Below are positions 36,914-47,973 of a stretch of 59,238 bases of DNA, one piece after another; position 1 is the stretch's first letter, and each line of letters opens with the position of its first letter. The position numbers were made by a program, and so were the translations under genes. This stretch comes from Ectobacillus panaciterrae DSM 19096 (GTDB lineage: Bacteria > Bacillota > Bacilli > Bacillales > Bacillaceae_G): assembly GCF_000430785.1 (NCBI RefSeq), contig NZ_AUMR01000042.1:1-59238 (forward strand), read 5' to 3'. The notes beneath the pieces are model-generated. The model was not told the DNA's origin. It searched no databases and worked only from the letters and a program-made list of their open reading frames with translations.

Positions 36914-38014
36914 TTATACGTTAAAACGGAAGTGCATAACATCCCCGTCTTGCACGATGTATTCTTTTCCTTCTAAACGTACACGCCCAGCTTCGCGAGC
37001 TGCGTTCATAGATCCATGCTTTAATAGATCTTCATAAGATACAGTTTCAGCACGGATAAACCCGCGTTCAAAGTCTGTGTGGATTACACCGGCACATTGA
37101 GGAGCCTTCATGCCTTTACGGAACGTCCATGCACGCACCTCTTGCACGCCTGCCGTAAAATACGTAGCCAAGCCTAAAAGGTGGTACGCTGCACGAATTA
37201 ATTGGTCCAAACCGGACTCTTCAATACCAAGCTCTTCTAAGAAAGCCTTCTTTTCTTCCTCATCAAGCTCAGAAATTTCCGCTTCAATTTTTGCGCAGAC
37301 TACGATAACTTCTGCGTTATCCTTTGCAGCAAATTCACGAACAAGCTGCACGTACTCATTTCCGGCAGGATCAATCACATCATCTTCTCCTACGTTTGCC
37401 ACATACAACATTGGCTTAATAGTAAGAAGGTGCAGAGACTTTACGACCTTCATTTCTTCTTCTGTAAACTCTACAGTACGAGCCGGCTGGTCATTTTCAA
37501 ATGCATCTTTCAAACGAACTAGGATATCGTGTTCATACGCAGCATCTTTATCCTTTTGTTTTGCAAGCTTTGCAACACGATCGATGCGCTTTTCCACTGA
37601 TTCTAAATCAGCTAGAATAAGCTCCAGGTTAATTGTTTCGATATCTGAAATCGGATCGACTTTCCCTGCTACGTGTGTAATGTTTTCATCTTCAAAGCAG
37701 CGGACAACCTGACAAATCGCATCTACTTGACGAATATGGGAAAGAAACTTATTTCCCAGACCCTCGCCTTTGCTTGCTCCTTTTACAATGCCTGCAATGT
37801 CTGTAAATTCAAACACAGTCGGTACTGTTTTCTTCGGTTGTACAAGCTCTGTAAGTTTATTTAAACGCGCATCCGGAACCTCTACAATCCCTACGTTCGG
37901 GTCAATTGTACAGAATGGATAGTTTGCAGATTCTGCCCCTGCTTGTGTAATTGCATTAAACAGCGTTGATTTACCTACGTTTGGCAAACCGACGATACCA
38001 GCTGTTAATCCCAT
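36914..38014 (-). CDS. ychF: Obg-family ATPase/GTPase YchF (YyaF)
   Basis: 366 aa from the ATG at 38014 (GGAG 8 bp upstream). G1 GLPNVGKSTLFNAIT, G3 DIAGIVKGAS, a coiled insert, and the C-terminal TGS domain ending MHFRFNV. The G4 motif departs from NKxD, consistent with the ATP preference of this family. Ribosome-associated stress factor. Confidence 0.97.
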   Translation of the reverse strand: MGLTAGIVGLPNVGKSTLFNAITQAGAESANYPFCTIDPNVGIVEVPDARLNKLTELVQPKKTVPTVFEFTDIAGIVKGASKGEGLGNKFLSHIRQVDAICQVVRCFEDENITHVAGKVDPISDIETINLELILADLESVEKRIDRVAKLAKQKDKDAAYEHDILVRLKDAFENDQPARTVEFTEEEMKVVKSLHLLTIKPMLYVANVGEDDVIDPAGNEYVQLVREFAAKDNAEVIVVCAKIEAEISELDEEEKKAFLEELGIEESGLDQLIRAAYHLLGLATYFTAGVQEVRAWTFRKGMKAPQCAGVIHTDFERGFIRAETVSYEDLLKHGSMNAAREAGRVRLEGKEYIVQDGDVMHFRFNV

Positions 38015-38195
38015 ATATTTCACTCCTATAGAAAAGCTTTTGCGCCAAAGAAAGCCGTGCCGCCCAAACCGCGCAAACAGCTAGATATTTTTTAACCTTT
38101 CATCATTATAGATAGTAACCAAAAAAATGACAAGCCAAGAAAAGAAATGTAATTTGAAGCAATGATACGCAATTTTCTACTTTCGTATCATTTAA

Positions 38196-38222
38196 GAAAA
38201 GCAGCTGCAAATTTGCAGCTGC
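38196..38222 (-). terminator. Terminator of the DUF951 gene
   Basis: GCAGCTGCAA and TTGCAGCTGC form a near-perfect palindrome followed by TTTTC on the minus strand, directly after the stop. Confidence 0.8.
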
Positions 38223-38423
38223 TTATGCTTCTTCGTGCTTAACGAGCACCTTTTTCATTTTCCGTTCAAATTCGCGGCGCGGAATAAGAACAGAATGAGC
38301 GCATCCTTCGCATTTAATACGAACATCCATTCCCATCCGGATAATCTTCCAGCGGTTTGCTCCGCATGGATGCGACTTCTTCATTTCTACAACATCATGT
38401 AAACCGAATTCCTTCTGTTCCAT
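38223..38423 (-). CDS. yyzM: DUF951 family protein (YyzM)
   Basis: 66 aa. Contains VVEMKKSHPCGANRWKIIR and CEGCAHSVLIPR; three Cys residues suggest metal binding. Conserved between ychF and the mscS-type gene in Bacillales. Function unknown. 20 bp after the MscS stop, so probably co-transcribed. Confidence 0.92.
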   Translation of the reverse strand: MEQKEFGLHDVVEMKKSHPCGANRWKIIRMGMDVRIKCEGCAHSVLIPRREFERKMKKVLVKHEEA

Positions 38424-38443
38424 GCTCCAAACACCTCTTACAT

Positions 38444-39325
38444 TTAATTTACTTGTTTGCTTTCCATTTCTTCGCGGTTGTACAATACCATACGAGGATA
38501 CGGAATTTCAATACCATGTTCATCCAATCGAAGCTTAATTTCTTTTCGCAAAGCTCTGGCAATAACGAAATGCTTCATAGGCTCTACTTCTGCAATGACA
38601 CGCAATACGATTTCTGATGCGCCTAAGCTTTGCACACCAAGAAGCTCTGGACGTTTTACCATTTGCTCATACCTCATTGGAAGTTCATCCAATAAATCTT
38701 CAATTACTCTTTCTGCGTAATCAATATCGCTTTCATACGAAATGCTTATATCTACGAACGATACACTGTTGCTTAAAGAGAAGTTTGTAACTTCCTTAAT
38801 GCTTCCATTTGGGAGGATGTGAATCTCTCCAGTCCAGCTTTTAACTTTTGTTGTACGCAAGCCGATTTCCTGAATGACACCTTCAAATCTTCCAAGGCGT
38901 ACATAATCCCCTACAGAGAATTGGTCCTCCAGCAAAATGAAAAATCCTGTAATAACGTCTCGCACCAAGTTTTGTGCACCAAAACCGACAGCCAGCCCCA
39001 CTACCCCGGCGCCAGCCAGCAAACCTTTTGTTTCAATGCCGAGTACACCTAAAATCATAATGACTACAACAAAAAACACAACATAGGTAATAACATTTTC
39101 TAACAGTTTAGCAACTGTAGCAGTTCTTCTTTCAGAAATTTGAAGCGGTGATTTTGTGTTAATCCGGAAAGCATTACGGATAATAATCCTTCCAACACGT
39201 ACCACAACACTTGCAATTGCAAGAATGAAAATAATCTTCAAAATCCCTAATGAAGTATTAATCCAAACATTAGGATCTGTTATATAATTTACAAACTCAT
39301 TATATTTATCTTGAAACCAACTCAT
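38444..39325 (-). CDS. Small-conductance mechanosensitive channel (MscS family)
   Basis: 293 aa from the ATG at 39325, 7 bp after GGAGAGG. Three TM helices; the pore-lining helix holds Gly/Ala-rich LAGAGVVGLAVGFGAQNLVRD, followed by the beta domain (VGDYVRLGRFEGVIQEIGLR) and the alpha/beta C-terminal cage. Releases solutes on hypo-osmotic shock. Confidence 0.95.
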   Translation of the reverse strand: MSWFQDKYNEFVNYITDPNVWINTSLGILKIIFILAIASVVVRVGRIIIRNAFRINTKSPLQISERRTATVAKLLENVITYVVFFVVVIMILGVLGIETKGLLAGAGVVGLAVGFGAQNLVRDVITGFFILLEDQFSVGDYVRLGRFEGVIQEIGLRTTKVKSWTGEIHILPNGSIKEVTNFSLSNSVSFVDISISYESDIDYAERVIEDLLDELPMRYEQMVKRPELLGVQSLGASEIVLRVIAEVEPMKHFVIARALRKEIKLRLDEHGIEIPYPRMVLYNREEMESKQVN

Positions 39326-39494
39326 TTGCTTACCTCTCCTTAGTTTCATAGAATTCATCCCTTATTGTAACAGAATTTTTTATATCATCCTAAAAAATCT
39401 GTTTACAGTTTCTTTATTTTTTACAACAGCATACAGGTATAAACTGGAAGGTTTTTTTATATACTGATACTATTATGTCAAAGGGTGGATGGCC

Positions 39495-40100
39495 GTGAAC
39501 CGTGGATCGTTTAACTTAAAATATCCTTTTTTTGAAAAAGAGCCGCAGCCTATGTTTTATCATGAAGAAGCAGTATGCGACCGCCTTAGTCATACATTAT
39601 ATGCTTATCTTCCTGAAGAATCTGTACAACCTCTTGTTCTCGTTTGCATTGGAACAGATCGTTCAACAGGTGATGCTCTAGGTCCGCTTGTAGGGTCTAA
39701 ACTATGTGAAAAAGGAATTAGGAATTTTCGTTTATACGGAACTTTAGATGAACCAGTCCATGCCTTGAATTTAGAGGAAACTCTTTCTAATATTCAGCAA
39801 ACGCATGAACGCCCGTTTATTGTCGCTATTGATGCATGTCTTGGAAAGTCGCAGAGTGTAGGCTCTATTTCAGTTGGAAAGGGACCCAGCAAGCCTGGTG
39901 CCGCTATGAATAAAAAGCTTCCGGCTGTAGGAGATATGCACATTCATGGGATTGTAAATATTCATGGATTTATGGAGTTTTTTGTACTGCAAAATACGAG
40001 ATTGAACCTTGTGATGAAAATGGCTGATGTTATTGCGAATGGTATCCAAAAGACAGATTTAGCATTATCTATCCATAAAAAAATAAACCATCTCTCCTAG
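39495..40100 (+). CDS. yyaC: Spore protease YyaC (GPR-related, DUF1256)
   Basis: 201 aa from the GTG at 39495, 6 bp after AAAGGGTGG; the ATG at 39489 touches the ribosome site. GTDRSTGDALGPLVG and AIDACLGKSQSVGSI, with GDMHIHGIVN, match the DUF1256 family, related to the germination protease fold. Sporulation-linked in B. subtilis. The only plus-strand gene between nspC and dnaA. Confidence 0.93.
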   Translation: MNRGSFNLKYPFFEKEPQPMFYHEEAVCDRLSHTLYAYLPEESVQPLVLVCIGTDRSTGDALGPLVGSKLCEKGIRNFRLYGTLDEPVHALNLEETLSNIQQTHERPFIVAIDACLGKSQSVGSISVGKGPSKPGAAMNKKLPAVGDMHIHGIVNIHGFMEFFVLQNTRLNLVMKMADVIANGIQKTDLALSIHKKINHLS

Positions 40101-40111
40101 ATGGTTTATTT
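40081..40111. terminator. Bidirectional terminator shared by yyaC and parB
   Basis: AAATAAACCATCT and AGATGGTTTATTT pair around CTCCT. The TAG of yyaC and the TAA of parB both lie inside the hairpin. Confidence 0.92.
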
Positions 40112-40960
40112 TTCCTGTTCTCCTGTCAGCAGCTCTAAAATACGCTCCAAATCTTCTTCGTTAAAGAATTCAATTTCAATTTTCCCTTTATTGCTCATTT
40201 CTTTAATCTTTACGGATGTACCAAAATGATCTCTTAGGAATGACTCTTGTTCTTCAAAGAAAATATTCTTTTCTTTCTTTGCTTTCTTTGTTTCACGTGA
40301 AACATTCTCATTTAATTGCTGAATCAGTTTTTCAAGCTGACGAACATTTAAGCCTTCTTTTTCAACCTGTTGTACAACTGCTTTTAGCTTCGTTTTATCT
40401 TTTAATCCCAGTAAAGCGCGGCCATGTCCCATTGAAATTGTACTGTTGGAAATTAACTCTTGGATAAACGGGGGAAGGGAGAGGAGACGTACATGATTCG
40501 CAATATGCGGTCTGCTTTTTCCCAATCGTTTTGCCAATTGTTCTTGTGTAAACTTTAATTCATCCATCAGTTTTTGATACGCCGCAGCTTCCTCAATCGG
40601 CGTCAGGTCTTCTCGCTGTAAGTTTTCAAGAAGTGCAAGCTCCATCATCTGCTGGTCAGTCATGTCTCGCACGACAGCTGGAACAGTTTCTAATTTTGCT
40701 TCTTTTGCAGCGCGAAATCTTCGTTCCCCTGCAACAATTTCATAGCCTTTAATGCTTTTTCTTACAATAAGAGGCTGTAAAATGCCATGTTCTAAAATAG
40801 AGGCTTTCAATTCCTGAATAGCTTCTTTCAAGAAATATTTGCGCGGTTGATATGGGTTAGGACGCAGCTGGTTCAATTTAATTTCCTTAATCATTTCTTC
40901 CTCTTGAACCTCTAAATTAGGGAAAAAGGCTTGAATTCCCTTTCCGAGACCTTTAGCCAC
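40106..40960 (-). CDS. parB: Chromosome-partition CTPase ParB (Spo0J)
   Basis: 284 aa from the GTG at 40960 (MAKGLGKGIQAFF), 8 bp inside the parA 3' end. The CTP-binding ParB/Srx motif GERRFRAAK and the LRPNPYQPR box, the HTH with KRLGKSRPHIANHVRLL, and a C-terminal dimer domain. Loads at parS and spreads as a clamp, recruiting SMC. A perfect parS lies inside the gene. Confidence 0.97.
   Translation of the reverse strand: MAKGLGKGIQAFFPNLEVQEEEMIKEIKLNQLRPNPYQPRKYFLKEAIQELKASILEHGILQPLIVRKSIKGYEIVAGERRFRAAKEAKLETVPAVVRDMTDQQMMELALLENLQREDLTPIEEAAAYQKLMDELKFTQEQLAKRLGKSRPHIANHVRLLSLPPFIQELISNSTISMGHGRALLGLKDKTKLKAVVQQVEKEGLNVRQLEKLIQQLNENVSRETKKAKKEKNIFFEEQESFLRDHFGTSVKIKEMSNKGKIEIEFFNEEDLERILELLTGEQEK
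40289..40304. promoter_or_regulatory. parS centromere site in parB
   Basis: TGTTTCACGTGAAACA, perfect palindrome within parB, as in B. subtilis spo0J. Confidence 0.95.
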
Positions 40961-41714
40961 CTGCAATCACTTCCTTCGCTAAATCTAAGTACACTTCTGA
41001 CCCTTTCGACTTAGCATCATACAGCATAATTGGTTTCCCGTGACTTGGCGCTTCGCTTAAACGTACATTTCTTGGAATAATCGAACGATATACTTTATCT
41101 CTAAAGTATTTTTTCACCTCATCAATGACCTGCAGTCCCAGATTTGTACGTGCATCGAGCATTGTCAAAAGCACGCCTTGGATAGCAAGATTTTTATTGA
41201 GATGCTTTTGTACAAGCCGAACCGTATTTAATAGCTGACTCAATCCTTCTAATGCGTAGTATTCACATTGAACGGGAATAATGACGGAATCTGAAGCAGT
41301 TAAAGCATTGATTGTCAGTAAGCCTAGGGATGGCGGGCAATCAATAATAATATAGTCGTATTCATCTTGAATCGGCTGCAGCGCTCTCTTTAAACGTACT
41401 TCTCGTGAAATAGTAGGAACAAGCTCAATTTCTGCTCCAGCCAATTGAATAGTCGCAGGAAGTACATATAAATTTTTCACCGCTGTAGACTTTATAATTT
41501 CACGAATATCTTCATCTTCCACCAGAACATTATAGACGCACTTATCTAATTCTGATTTCTCAATTCCAACTCCTGTCGTTGCATTTCCTTGTGCATCAAT
41601 ATCAACTAATAATACTTTTTCCCCTAAACATGCTAAACCAGCCCCTAAATTAACGGAAGTCGTCGTTTTTCCAACTCCCCCTTTTTGATTAGCAATTGAA
41701 ATGATTTTCCCCAT
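40953..41714 (-). CDS. parA: Chromosome-partition ATPase ParA (Soj)
   Basis: 253 aa. Deviant Walker A KGGVGKTTTSVNL (residues 11-23), Walker A' IIDCPPSLGLLT. DNA-bound sandwich-dimer ATPase that works with ParB in origin positioning and in DnaA control. Confidence 0.97.
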   Translation of the reverse strand: MGKIISIANQKGGVGKTTTSVNLGAGLACLGEKVLLVDIDAQGNATTGVGIEKSELDKCVYNVLVEDEDIREIIKSTAVKNLYVLPATIQLAGAEIELVPTISREVRLKRALQPIQDEYDYIIIDCPPSLGLLTINALTASDSVIIPVQCEYYALEGLSQLLNTVRLVQKHLNKNLAIQGVLLTMLDARTNLGLQVIDEVKKYFRDKVYRSIIPRNVRLSEAPSHGKPIMLYDAKSKGSEVYLDLAKEVIAGG

Positions 41715-41872
41715 GGTGTCACCTACCTTTAAACTTTCTGTCCTGTTTGATTATACAAGTTCAAATAAGCTGTTTTTATTGTAACACGAAACAGCTTATT
41801 TTCAGTTTATTTCTGTATAAAACTTCAAAACTCCCTTTATAATCTCCTGCACGAGTTATGAGAAATGTTCAC

Positions 41873-41903
41873 AAAAAAGAGCCTTTCTGTTAGAAACGGC
41901 TCT
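41873..41903 (-). terminator. Terminator of noc
   Basis: AGAGCCGTTTCT/AGAAAGGCTCT hairpin (one bulge) followed by six T residues on the minus strand. Confidence 0.8.
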
Positions 41904-41915
41904 CATTCTATGAAT

Positions 41916-42761
41916 CTAATGCTTTTTCGGAATTTTAATCGTGATTTGATAATACTCTTCAAATTCTTCTTCTTCAGAATTAATGGAAACACCGCTGCTT
42001 TCAACCATTTGCAGCGACTGACGAATGGTATTCATCGCTATTCTCATATCGCGGCTGACCGCTTTTCGTTTTGGCTTAGGTTTAGGCGCAGATTGTTCCG
42101 TAGCTTTTGCAACTCGTTCTTCCGTTTGCTTTACGTTAAGCTGACGCTCCAAAATCTCCTGCAAGATCCTCAATTGCAATTCAGCATCTTTTAAAGGAAT
42201 AAGTGCTCGGGCGTGACGTTCTGTAATTTTTTTTTCGAGCAGCGCTTGCTTTATTTCTTCTGGAAGCTTAAGAAGTCTCAATTTATTCGCGATCGTAGAC
42301 TGTCCTTTTCCCAGCCTCTGTGCGAGAGCTTCCTGCGTTAAGTTATGCAAATCAAGCAATTTTTGATAGGCAATTGCTTCTTCAACGACAGTAAGTTCTT
42401 CACGCTGCAGATTTTCAATGAGAGCCACAGAAGCGGTTTCTGCATCACTCATATGTTTGACAATAGCTGGGATTGTATCCCATCCCAGCTTGCTGACTGC
42501 ACGAAATCTCCGTTCCCCTGCAATAATCTCATAGCTATCCGTATCATACATTCGCACAACAATCGGCTGAATAATCCCATGTGTGCGAATGGTCAAGGCA
42601 AGCTCATCAATTTTTGCATCATTAAAAACCGTACGCGGCTGATAACGATTTGGAGTAATGCTTGTAACGGGAATTTGTTTTACCTCTTCACGGCTTTCTG
42701 GCTGTTCTGATATAATCTCTTTCTCTCCTAGCCCAAACAGACGAGAAATTGTATTCTTCAT
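41916..42761 (-). CDS. noc: Nucleoid occlusion protein Noc
   Basis: 281 aa. The N-terminal [15 protein letters not shown] is the membrane-targeting amphipathic helix of Noc. ParB-like [10 protein letters not shown] and the [21 protein letters not shown] follow. Shields the nucleoid from division. Paralogue of ParB; a parS, not a Noc site, lies upstream. Confidence 0.95.
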   Translation of the reverse strand: MKNTISRLFGLGEKEIISEQPESREEVKQIPVTSITPNRYQPRTVFNDAKIDELALTIRTHGIIQPIVVRMYDTDSYEIIAGERRFRAVSKLGWDTIPAIVKHMSDAETASVALIENLQREELTVVEEAIAYQKLLDLHNLTQEALAQRLGKGQSTIANKLRLLKLPEEIKQALLEKKITERHARALIPLKDAELQLRILQEILERQLNVKQTEERVAKATEQSAPKPKPKRKAVSRDMRIAMNTIRQSLQMVESSGVSINSEEEEFEEYYQITIKIPKKH

Positions 42762-42805
42762 TGTACTCCACCACCCTCGAATCCTATTGAATGCTCTATA
42801 CGAAA

Positions 42806-42821
42806 TGTTTCACGTGAAACA
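42806..42821. promoter_or_regulatory. parS site between noc and rsmG
   Basis: TGTTTCACGTGAAACA, perfect palindrome, 45 bp before the noc start. Confidence 0.95.
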
Positions 42822-42864
42822 TGAAGGTTATATTCATACAACTTAATCTTACGTCGAATAAGAT

Positions 42865-43584
42865 TTATTTTTCAATAGGCAATTTATTCGGCATTCCTGG
42901 CTTGCGTGGATACTTCTTTGGGGTTTTTCTTCTTTTTTCAATTATGATAATATTTCGTTCGCTTTCTTCAAAAGGCAGACGGAAGGTAGCTATTTCTCGT
43001 ATCTCTCCGCCTAAAACTTGAACAGCGTGTGTTCCGCTCTCCATTTCCTCTTGTGCGGCTGCACCTTTCATCGCGATAAATGTACCCCCAACCTTTGCTA
43101 ACGGAAGACATAATTCACTTAATACAGAAAGACGCGCTACTGCACGTGCCGTCACGATATCAAAAGACTCTCGTATTCCTTCTTTTTTTCCGAACGTTTC
43201 AGCACGGTCATGATAAAATGCAACATTTTCTAAACGTAATTCTGCTGCTAGATGATTTAAAAATGTAATTCGTTTTTGCAGTGAATCTACAATTGTAACT
43301 TTTAAGTTCGGAAAACAAATTTTTAACGGAATACTAGGAAATCCTGCTCCCGCTCCCACATCACAAACAGAATATGGTTTGGAAAGATCATAGTGGAAGG
43401 CAGCTGTTACAGAGTCAAAAAAGTGCTTTAAATACACTTCGTCTTTCTCTGTAATGGCTGTAAGGTTCATCTTTTCATTCCACTCTACAAGCAGCTCATA
43501 ATATTTTTCGAATTGTTTTAATTGCAGAGGAGAAAGGGAAATTCCCTTTTCCTCCAGCATCATTTGAAATTGCTGTACATTCAT
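42865..43584 (-). CDS. rsmG: 16S rRNA (G527-N7) methyltransferase RsmG
   Basis: 239 aa. SAM motif [28 protein letters not shown] and VTARAVARL. Modifies the 530 loop of 16S rRNA. 21 bp after mnmG. Confidence 0.97.
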   Translation of the reverse strand: MNVQQFQMMLEEKGISLSPLQLKQFEKYYELLVEWNEKMNLTAITEKDEVYLKHFFDSVTAAFHYDLSKPYSVCDVGAGAGFPSIPLKICFPNLKVTIVDSLQKRITFLNHLAAELRLENVAFYHDRAETFGKKEGIRESFDIVTARAVARLSVLSELCLPLAKVGGTFIAMKGAAAQEEMESGTHAVQVLGGEIREIATFRLPFEESERNIIIIEKRRKTPKKYPRKPGMPNKLPIEK

Positions 43585-43605
43585 CGCAATAAATCTCCTA
43601 CTTCT

Positions 43606-45495
43606 TTATTGGTTCGATACTCTTGCAATTTTTCCTTGTTCTAAATATATAAGCAAGATAGAAATATCGGCAGGATTTACACCCGAGATACGTGACGCTT
43701 GCCCTACGGAAAGCGGACGTACTTCTTTCAGTTTCTGGCGCGCTTCCGATGCTAATCCGGTAATTGCATCATAATCGATATCAACTGGAACCTTCTTGCT
43801 TTCCATACGTTTCATACGATCTACCTGTTGAAGGGATTTTTCAATATAGCCTTCATACTTAATTTGAATTTCTACTTGTTCCGCTACATCTTCAGCAACC
43901 GGCTCTTCATTCGGTACAATCGCTTTAATATGCTCATATGTCATTTCCGGTCTGCGCAGTAAGTCGCTCGCACGGATTCCGTCTTTCAGTTCACTTCCGC
44001 CTGCGTTTCGAATCAACTCTTGCACTTCTGCCTTAGGTTTAATAATAATTCCAGCAAGGCGTGCTTTTTCCTTCTCGATGCTCTCTTTCTTCTTAGTAAA
44101 ACGTTCATAACGCTCCTCTGGAATCATACCGATTTCGCGGCCAAGATCCGTAAGTCGGAGATCTGCGTTATCGTGGCGAAGCAACAAACGATACTCCGCA
44201 CGTGATGTCAGGAGACGGTACGGTTCATTTGTGCCTTTTGTTACAAGGTCATCAATTAATACGCCAATGTAGGCTTGAGAACGATCCAAGATGACTTCTT
44301 TTTTATCCAAAGCACGGCATGCAGCGTTAATTCCTGCCATCAACCCTTGACCTGCTGCTTCTTCATAGCCTGACGTTCCGTTAATTTGGCCTGCCGTGTA
44401 CAAGTTTTTGATTTTCTTTGTTTCCAATGTCGGCCACAGCTGCGTCGGAACAACCGCATCATACTCAATTGCATATCCTGTCCGCATCATTTCTACGTTT
44501 TCCAAACCGGGAATCGTTTTTAAAATTTCTCTCTGTACATCTTCCGGTAAACTTGTTGATAATCCTTGGACATACACTTCTTGTGTGTTGCGTCCTTCAG
44601 GCTCTAAGAAGATTTGATGTCTCGGCTTATCGTGGAAACGCACAACTTTATCCTCAATGGATGGACAGTAACGAGGGCCTGTTCCTTTAATCATACCTGA
44701 GTACATGGCGGAACGGTGCAAATTCGCGTCAATCAAGCGATGTGTTTCTTCACTGGTATACGTTAACCAGCAAGGAATTTGATCTATGATAAATTTCGTT
44801 GTTTCAAATGAGAAAGCACGGGGAGTTTCATCTCCCGGTTGAATTTCTGTTTTGCTGTAATCAATCGTATGGCTGTTTACACGAGGCGGCGTACCTGTTT
44901 TAAAGCGCACAAGATCAAGTCCAAGCTCCTCAAGGTGCTGGGATAGTTTTACAGACGGCTGTTGGTTATTCGGACCGCTAGAGTACTTTAAATCGCCCAT
45001 AATAATTTCCCCGCGGAGGAAGGTACCGGTTGTAATAACAACTGTTTTCGCTGTATATTCGGCACCAGTTTGCGTAATAACGCCTTTGCATTCTCCGTCC
45101 TCTACAATTAAGCGCTCTACCATACCTTGGAATAATGTAAGGTTTGGCGTATCTTCGATCGTTTTCTTCATTTCATGTTGATACGCAAATTTATCGGCTT
45201 GCGCGCGCAAAGCACGTACCGCAGGGCCTTTTCCTGTGTTCAGCATGCGCATTTGAATATATGTTTTATCTATGTTACGCCCCATTTCTCCACCCAGAGC
45301 ATCAATTTCACGAACGACAATTCCCTTTGCTGGTCCGCCTACAGACGGATTACATGGCATGAATGCGACCATATCTAAATTAATCGTCAACATCAATGTT
45401 TTGGCCCCCATGCGTGCAGCAGCAAGTCCAGCCTCACAACCTGCATGACCCGCACCGATCACTATTACATCATATGAACCGGCATTATATCCCAT
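43606..45495 (-). CDS. mnmG: tRNA uridine-34 modification enzyme MnmG (GidA)
   Basis: 629 aa. FAD-binding start [21 protein letters not shown], the [11 protein letters not shown] block, and catalytic Cys-containing [11 protein letters not shown]. With MnmE makes the cmnm5 group at the wobble uridine. 18 bp after mnmE. Confidence 0.98.
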   Translation of the reverse strand: MGYNAGSYDVIVIGAGHAGCEAGLAAARMGAKTLMLTINLDMVAFMPCNPSVGGPAKGIVVREIDALGGEMGRNIDKTYIQMRMLNTGKGPAVRALRAQADKFAYQHEMKKTIEDTPNLTLFQGMVERLIVEDGECKGVITQTGAEYTAKTVVITTGTFLRGEIIMGDLKYSSGPNNQQPSVKLSQHLEELGLDLVRFKTGTPPRVNSHTIDYSKTEIQPGDETPRAFSFETTKFIIDQIPCWLTYTSEETHRLIDANLHRSAMYSGMIKGTGPRYCPSIEDKVVRFHDKPRHQIFLEPEGRNTQEVYVQGLSTSLPEDVQREILKTIPGLENVEMMRTGYAIEYDAVVPTQLWPTLETKKIKNLYTAGQINGTSGYEEAAGQGLMAGINAACRALDKKEVILDRSQAYIGVLIDDLVTKGTNEPYRLLTSRAEYRLLLRHDNADLRLTDLGREIGMIPEERYERFTKKKESIEKEKARLAGIIIKPKAEVQELIRNAGGSELKDGIRASDLLRRPEMTYEHIKAIVPNEEPVAEDVAEQVEIQIKYEGYIEKSLQQVDRMKRMESKKVPVDIDYDAITGLASEARQKLKEVRPLSVGQASRISGVNPADISILLIYLEQGKIARVSNQ

Positions 45496-45513
45496 TATGT
45501 TCTCCTCCTTACA

Positions 45514-46890
45514 CTATTTTCCGAGACAGAACTGAGAAAATAGCTGATCAATTAAGCTTTCATGTACAGTATCTCCTGTAATTTCGCCTAGTATTTCCCA
45601 CGTTCTTGTCAAATCAATTTGCACCATATCAATAGGCATACCATCCCCGATGGCGTCAATTGCATCTGCAATCGTTCTTTCTGCCTGTGTAAGCAATCCA
45701 ATATGACGAGCATTTGAAACGTATGTCATGTCCCCTGCTTCTAAAGAGCCTTCAAAGAATAAGTCAGCAATCGCTTGCTCGAGCTCATCTATGCCTTTTT
45801 CTTCAATCAGAGCCGTTGTAATGATTTTTTCATTTCCTGCCAGCTCTTTCACACGACTCAAATCAATATTTCTTGGCAAATCCATTTTGTTTATGATTAC
45901 AATAAAGTCTTTTCCTTGTACAGCTGCGAACAGCTCTTCATCCTCTGATGTCAGCTGTTCATTGTAATTTAGAACAAGCAAAACAAGATCTGCCTTTTGC
46001 ATCATCTCTTTTGAGCGTTCTACACCAATCTGTTCTACAATATCTTCTGTTTCCCGAATACCTGCTGTATCGATGAGACGAAGAGGGACACCTCTTACAT
46101 TTACATACTCTTCAATAACATCACGCGTCGTTCCTGCGATATCTGTAACAATCGCTTTTTTTTCTTGCACAAGACTATTTAAAAGAGATGATTTTCCCAC
46201 ATTAGGACGCCCGATTATAGCTGTTGCAATGCCCTCCCGCAAAATTTTTCCCTGCTTAGAGGTTTCCAGCAGCTTGCGAATTTCATCACGCACTTTCGTA
46301 GCCTTTTCAATGAGGATGTGGTGCGTCATTTCTTCTACATCATCATACTCTGGATAATCGATGTTTACCTCTACATGAGCCAGCGTCTCCAATAATTCTT
46401 GACGCAAGCGGCCGATAAGCTTAGATAAGCGGCCTTCCATTTGGTTGATTGCCACGTTCATGGCACGATCTGTTTTTGCACGGATTAAGTCCATCACAGC
46501 TTCAGCCTGTGATAAGTCGATACGTCCATTCAAGAAAGCTCTTTTTGTAAACTCTCCAGGCTCTGCAAGCCGAACTCCCTCAGCCAGAACCAATTGCAAT
46601 ACTTTATTTACAGACACTAATCCGCCATGGCAGTTAATTTCCACTATATCTTCGCGTGTAAACGTTCTTGGCGCCCTAAGAACCGAAACCATAACTTCCT
46701 CTATAACACGATTAGTTTCAGAATCTACAATATGCCCATAATGAATGGTATGCGACGGCACTTGTGTAAGATCTTTCCCCTTAAAAACGCGGTTGACCTT
46801 CTCTACCGCGTTTTCTCCGCTCACTCGAACAATTGCAATTGCACCTTCTCCGAGTGCCGTTGAAATTGCTGCAATAGTATCAAGCTCCAT
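45514..46890 (-). CDS. mnmE: tRNA modification GTPase MnmE
   Basis: 458 aa from the ATG at 46890 (GAGG 8 bp upstream). N-terminal folate-binding domain, helical domain, and G domain with [27 protein letters not shown] and NKMD. Ends with the conserved FCLGK; the Cys is catalytic-site conserved. Confidence 0.98.
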   Translation of the reverse strand: MELDTIAAISTALGEGAIAIVRVSGENAVEKVNRVFKGKDLTQVPSHTIHYGHIVDSETNRVIEEVMVSVLRAPRTFTREDIVEINCHGGLVSVNKVLQLVLAEGVRLAEPGEFTKRAFLNGRIDLSQAEAVMDLIRAKTDRAMNVAINQMEGRLSKLIGRLRQELLETLAHVEVNIDYPEYDDVEEMTHHILIEKATKVRDEIRKLLETSKQGKILREGIATAIIGRPNVGKSSLLNSLVQEKKAIVTDIAGTTRDVIEEYVNVRGVPLRLIDTAGIRETEDIVEQIGVERSKEMMQKADLVLLVLNYNEQLTSEDEELFAAVQGKDFIVIINKMDLPRNIDLSRVKELAGNEKIITTALIEEKGIDELEQAIADLFFEGSLEAGDMTYVSNARHIGLLTQAERTIADAIDAIGDGMPIDMVQIDLTRTWEILGEITGDTVHESLIDQLFSQFCLGK

Positions 46891-47314
46891 CTTCTTCACC
46901 TCACTTGCTAGTTTTGTTCTCTATTTAAAAAGTGGATATTTTCCATCACTAAACTATTAGGATACCATAACGTTGTCATCTTAAAAAGAATATTAACTCA
47001 TTTTATTATATCCCCTGTATAAACAGCATAAACTTATCCACAGTGGATAAGTGAAAATAACAATTCACTCTTCATCCACATCATCTAACTTTGTAAAATT
47101 GCGCGAGAAAAATCGGTCAAAAATTGTCCGATCCTTTTTATGGGCATCGTGCTCCTGCTACGTATAGTAGCGATCATCCCCTTTAAGACACCCTCCCCTG
47201 TTTCTTTTTATTCAACATATAGGTTTGTTCTTTTTTGCGTTGTATCCCGCGAACATTCACAAACAGCAGAAAGGAACGGAGTGCATTGGCACGCAACTTT
47301 ATACTTACTTTATC
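46891..47314. other. Gene-free interval upstream of mnmE
   Basis: About 425 bp. Contains the inverted repeat ACTTATCCAC/GTGGATAAGT near 47033-47052, which includes one perfect DnaA box, and a promoter region for mnmE that I cannot fix. No coding frame. Confidence 0.5.
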
Positions 47315-47353
47315 AAAAAAAACCGGCAGCTCTCAAAAGAGTTACCGGTTTTT
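47315..47353 (-). terminator. Terminator of the rpmH-rnpA-spoIIIJ-jag operon
   Basis: AAAACCGG..CTC and GAG..CCGGTTTT with eight T residues on the minus strand, next to the jag stop. Confidence 0.9.
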
Positions 47354-47355
47354 CT

Positions 47356-47973
47356 TTATTTTGGCTCAATTACAACATGGCGGTGCGGATCTGCACCTTC
47401 TGAAGCTGTTGTAACATGCGGATGATTGGAAAGAACTTGGTGAATGACTTTTCTTTCAAATGACGGCATCGGTTCTAAAACGACCTTTTTCTTCGTAGCA
47501 TACACTTGTTTAGCCAATCGATGCGCTAAGGACTCTAATGTTTTTTTACGCTTCTCCCGATAGCTTTCCGCATCGACCAGCACACTAATATACTGCTTCG
47601 TATAACGATTTGCCACGAGCTGTGTCAAATATTGAAGGGCATTCAGTGTTGTTCCGCGTTTGCCAATCATGAGCGCAACTTGCTCGCCCGATAAAGTAAA
47701 GACAATTTCCTTCCCTTTTACCGCCTTTTCGACATCTACGTCTACGTTCATTTCTTTAATAATACTTTTTAAGTACTTTTCTGCTTCTTCCACAGGGTTC
47801 TTTTTCACCACAACATCTACTATAGCCGGTTTACTTCCAATAAATCCCAAAAAACCTTTTTTTCCTTCATCGACTATATGAATTTCCACTTGTTCACGTG
47901 AAACTTGAAGCTGTGTTAACGCTGATTGGACTGCTTCTTCGACAGTTTGTCCTTTAGCAGTTATTCCGTTCAC
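47356..47973 (-). CDS. jag: RNA-binding protein KhpB (Jag/EloR)
   Basis: 205 aa, GTG start overlapping the spoIIIJ stop by 4 bp with GGAGG 9 bp upstream. Jag-N domain (1-50, with [13 protein letters not shown]), KH-II domain with [14 protein letters not shown], and C-terminal R3H domain ([15 protein letters not shown]). Regulates wall synthesis through RNA binding, with KhpA. Confidence 0.95.
   Translation of the reverse strand: MNGITAKGQTVEEAVQSALTQLQVSREQVEIHIVDEGKKGFLGFIGSKPAIVDVVVKKNPVEEAEKYLKSIIKEMNVDVDVEKAVKGKEIVFTLSGEQVALMIGKRGTTLNALQYLTQLVANRYTKQYISVLVDAESYREKRKKTLESLAHRLAKQVYATKKKVVLEPMPSFERKVIHQVLSNHPHVTTASEGADPHRHVVIEPK

Noticed and set aside
47887-47902. Fourth parS site in jag
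   Set aside because: CACGTG is present but three other consensus positions differ.
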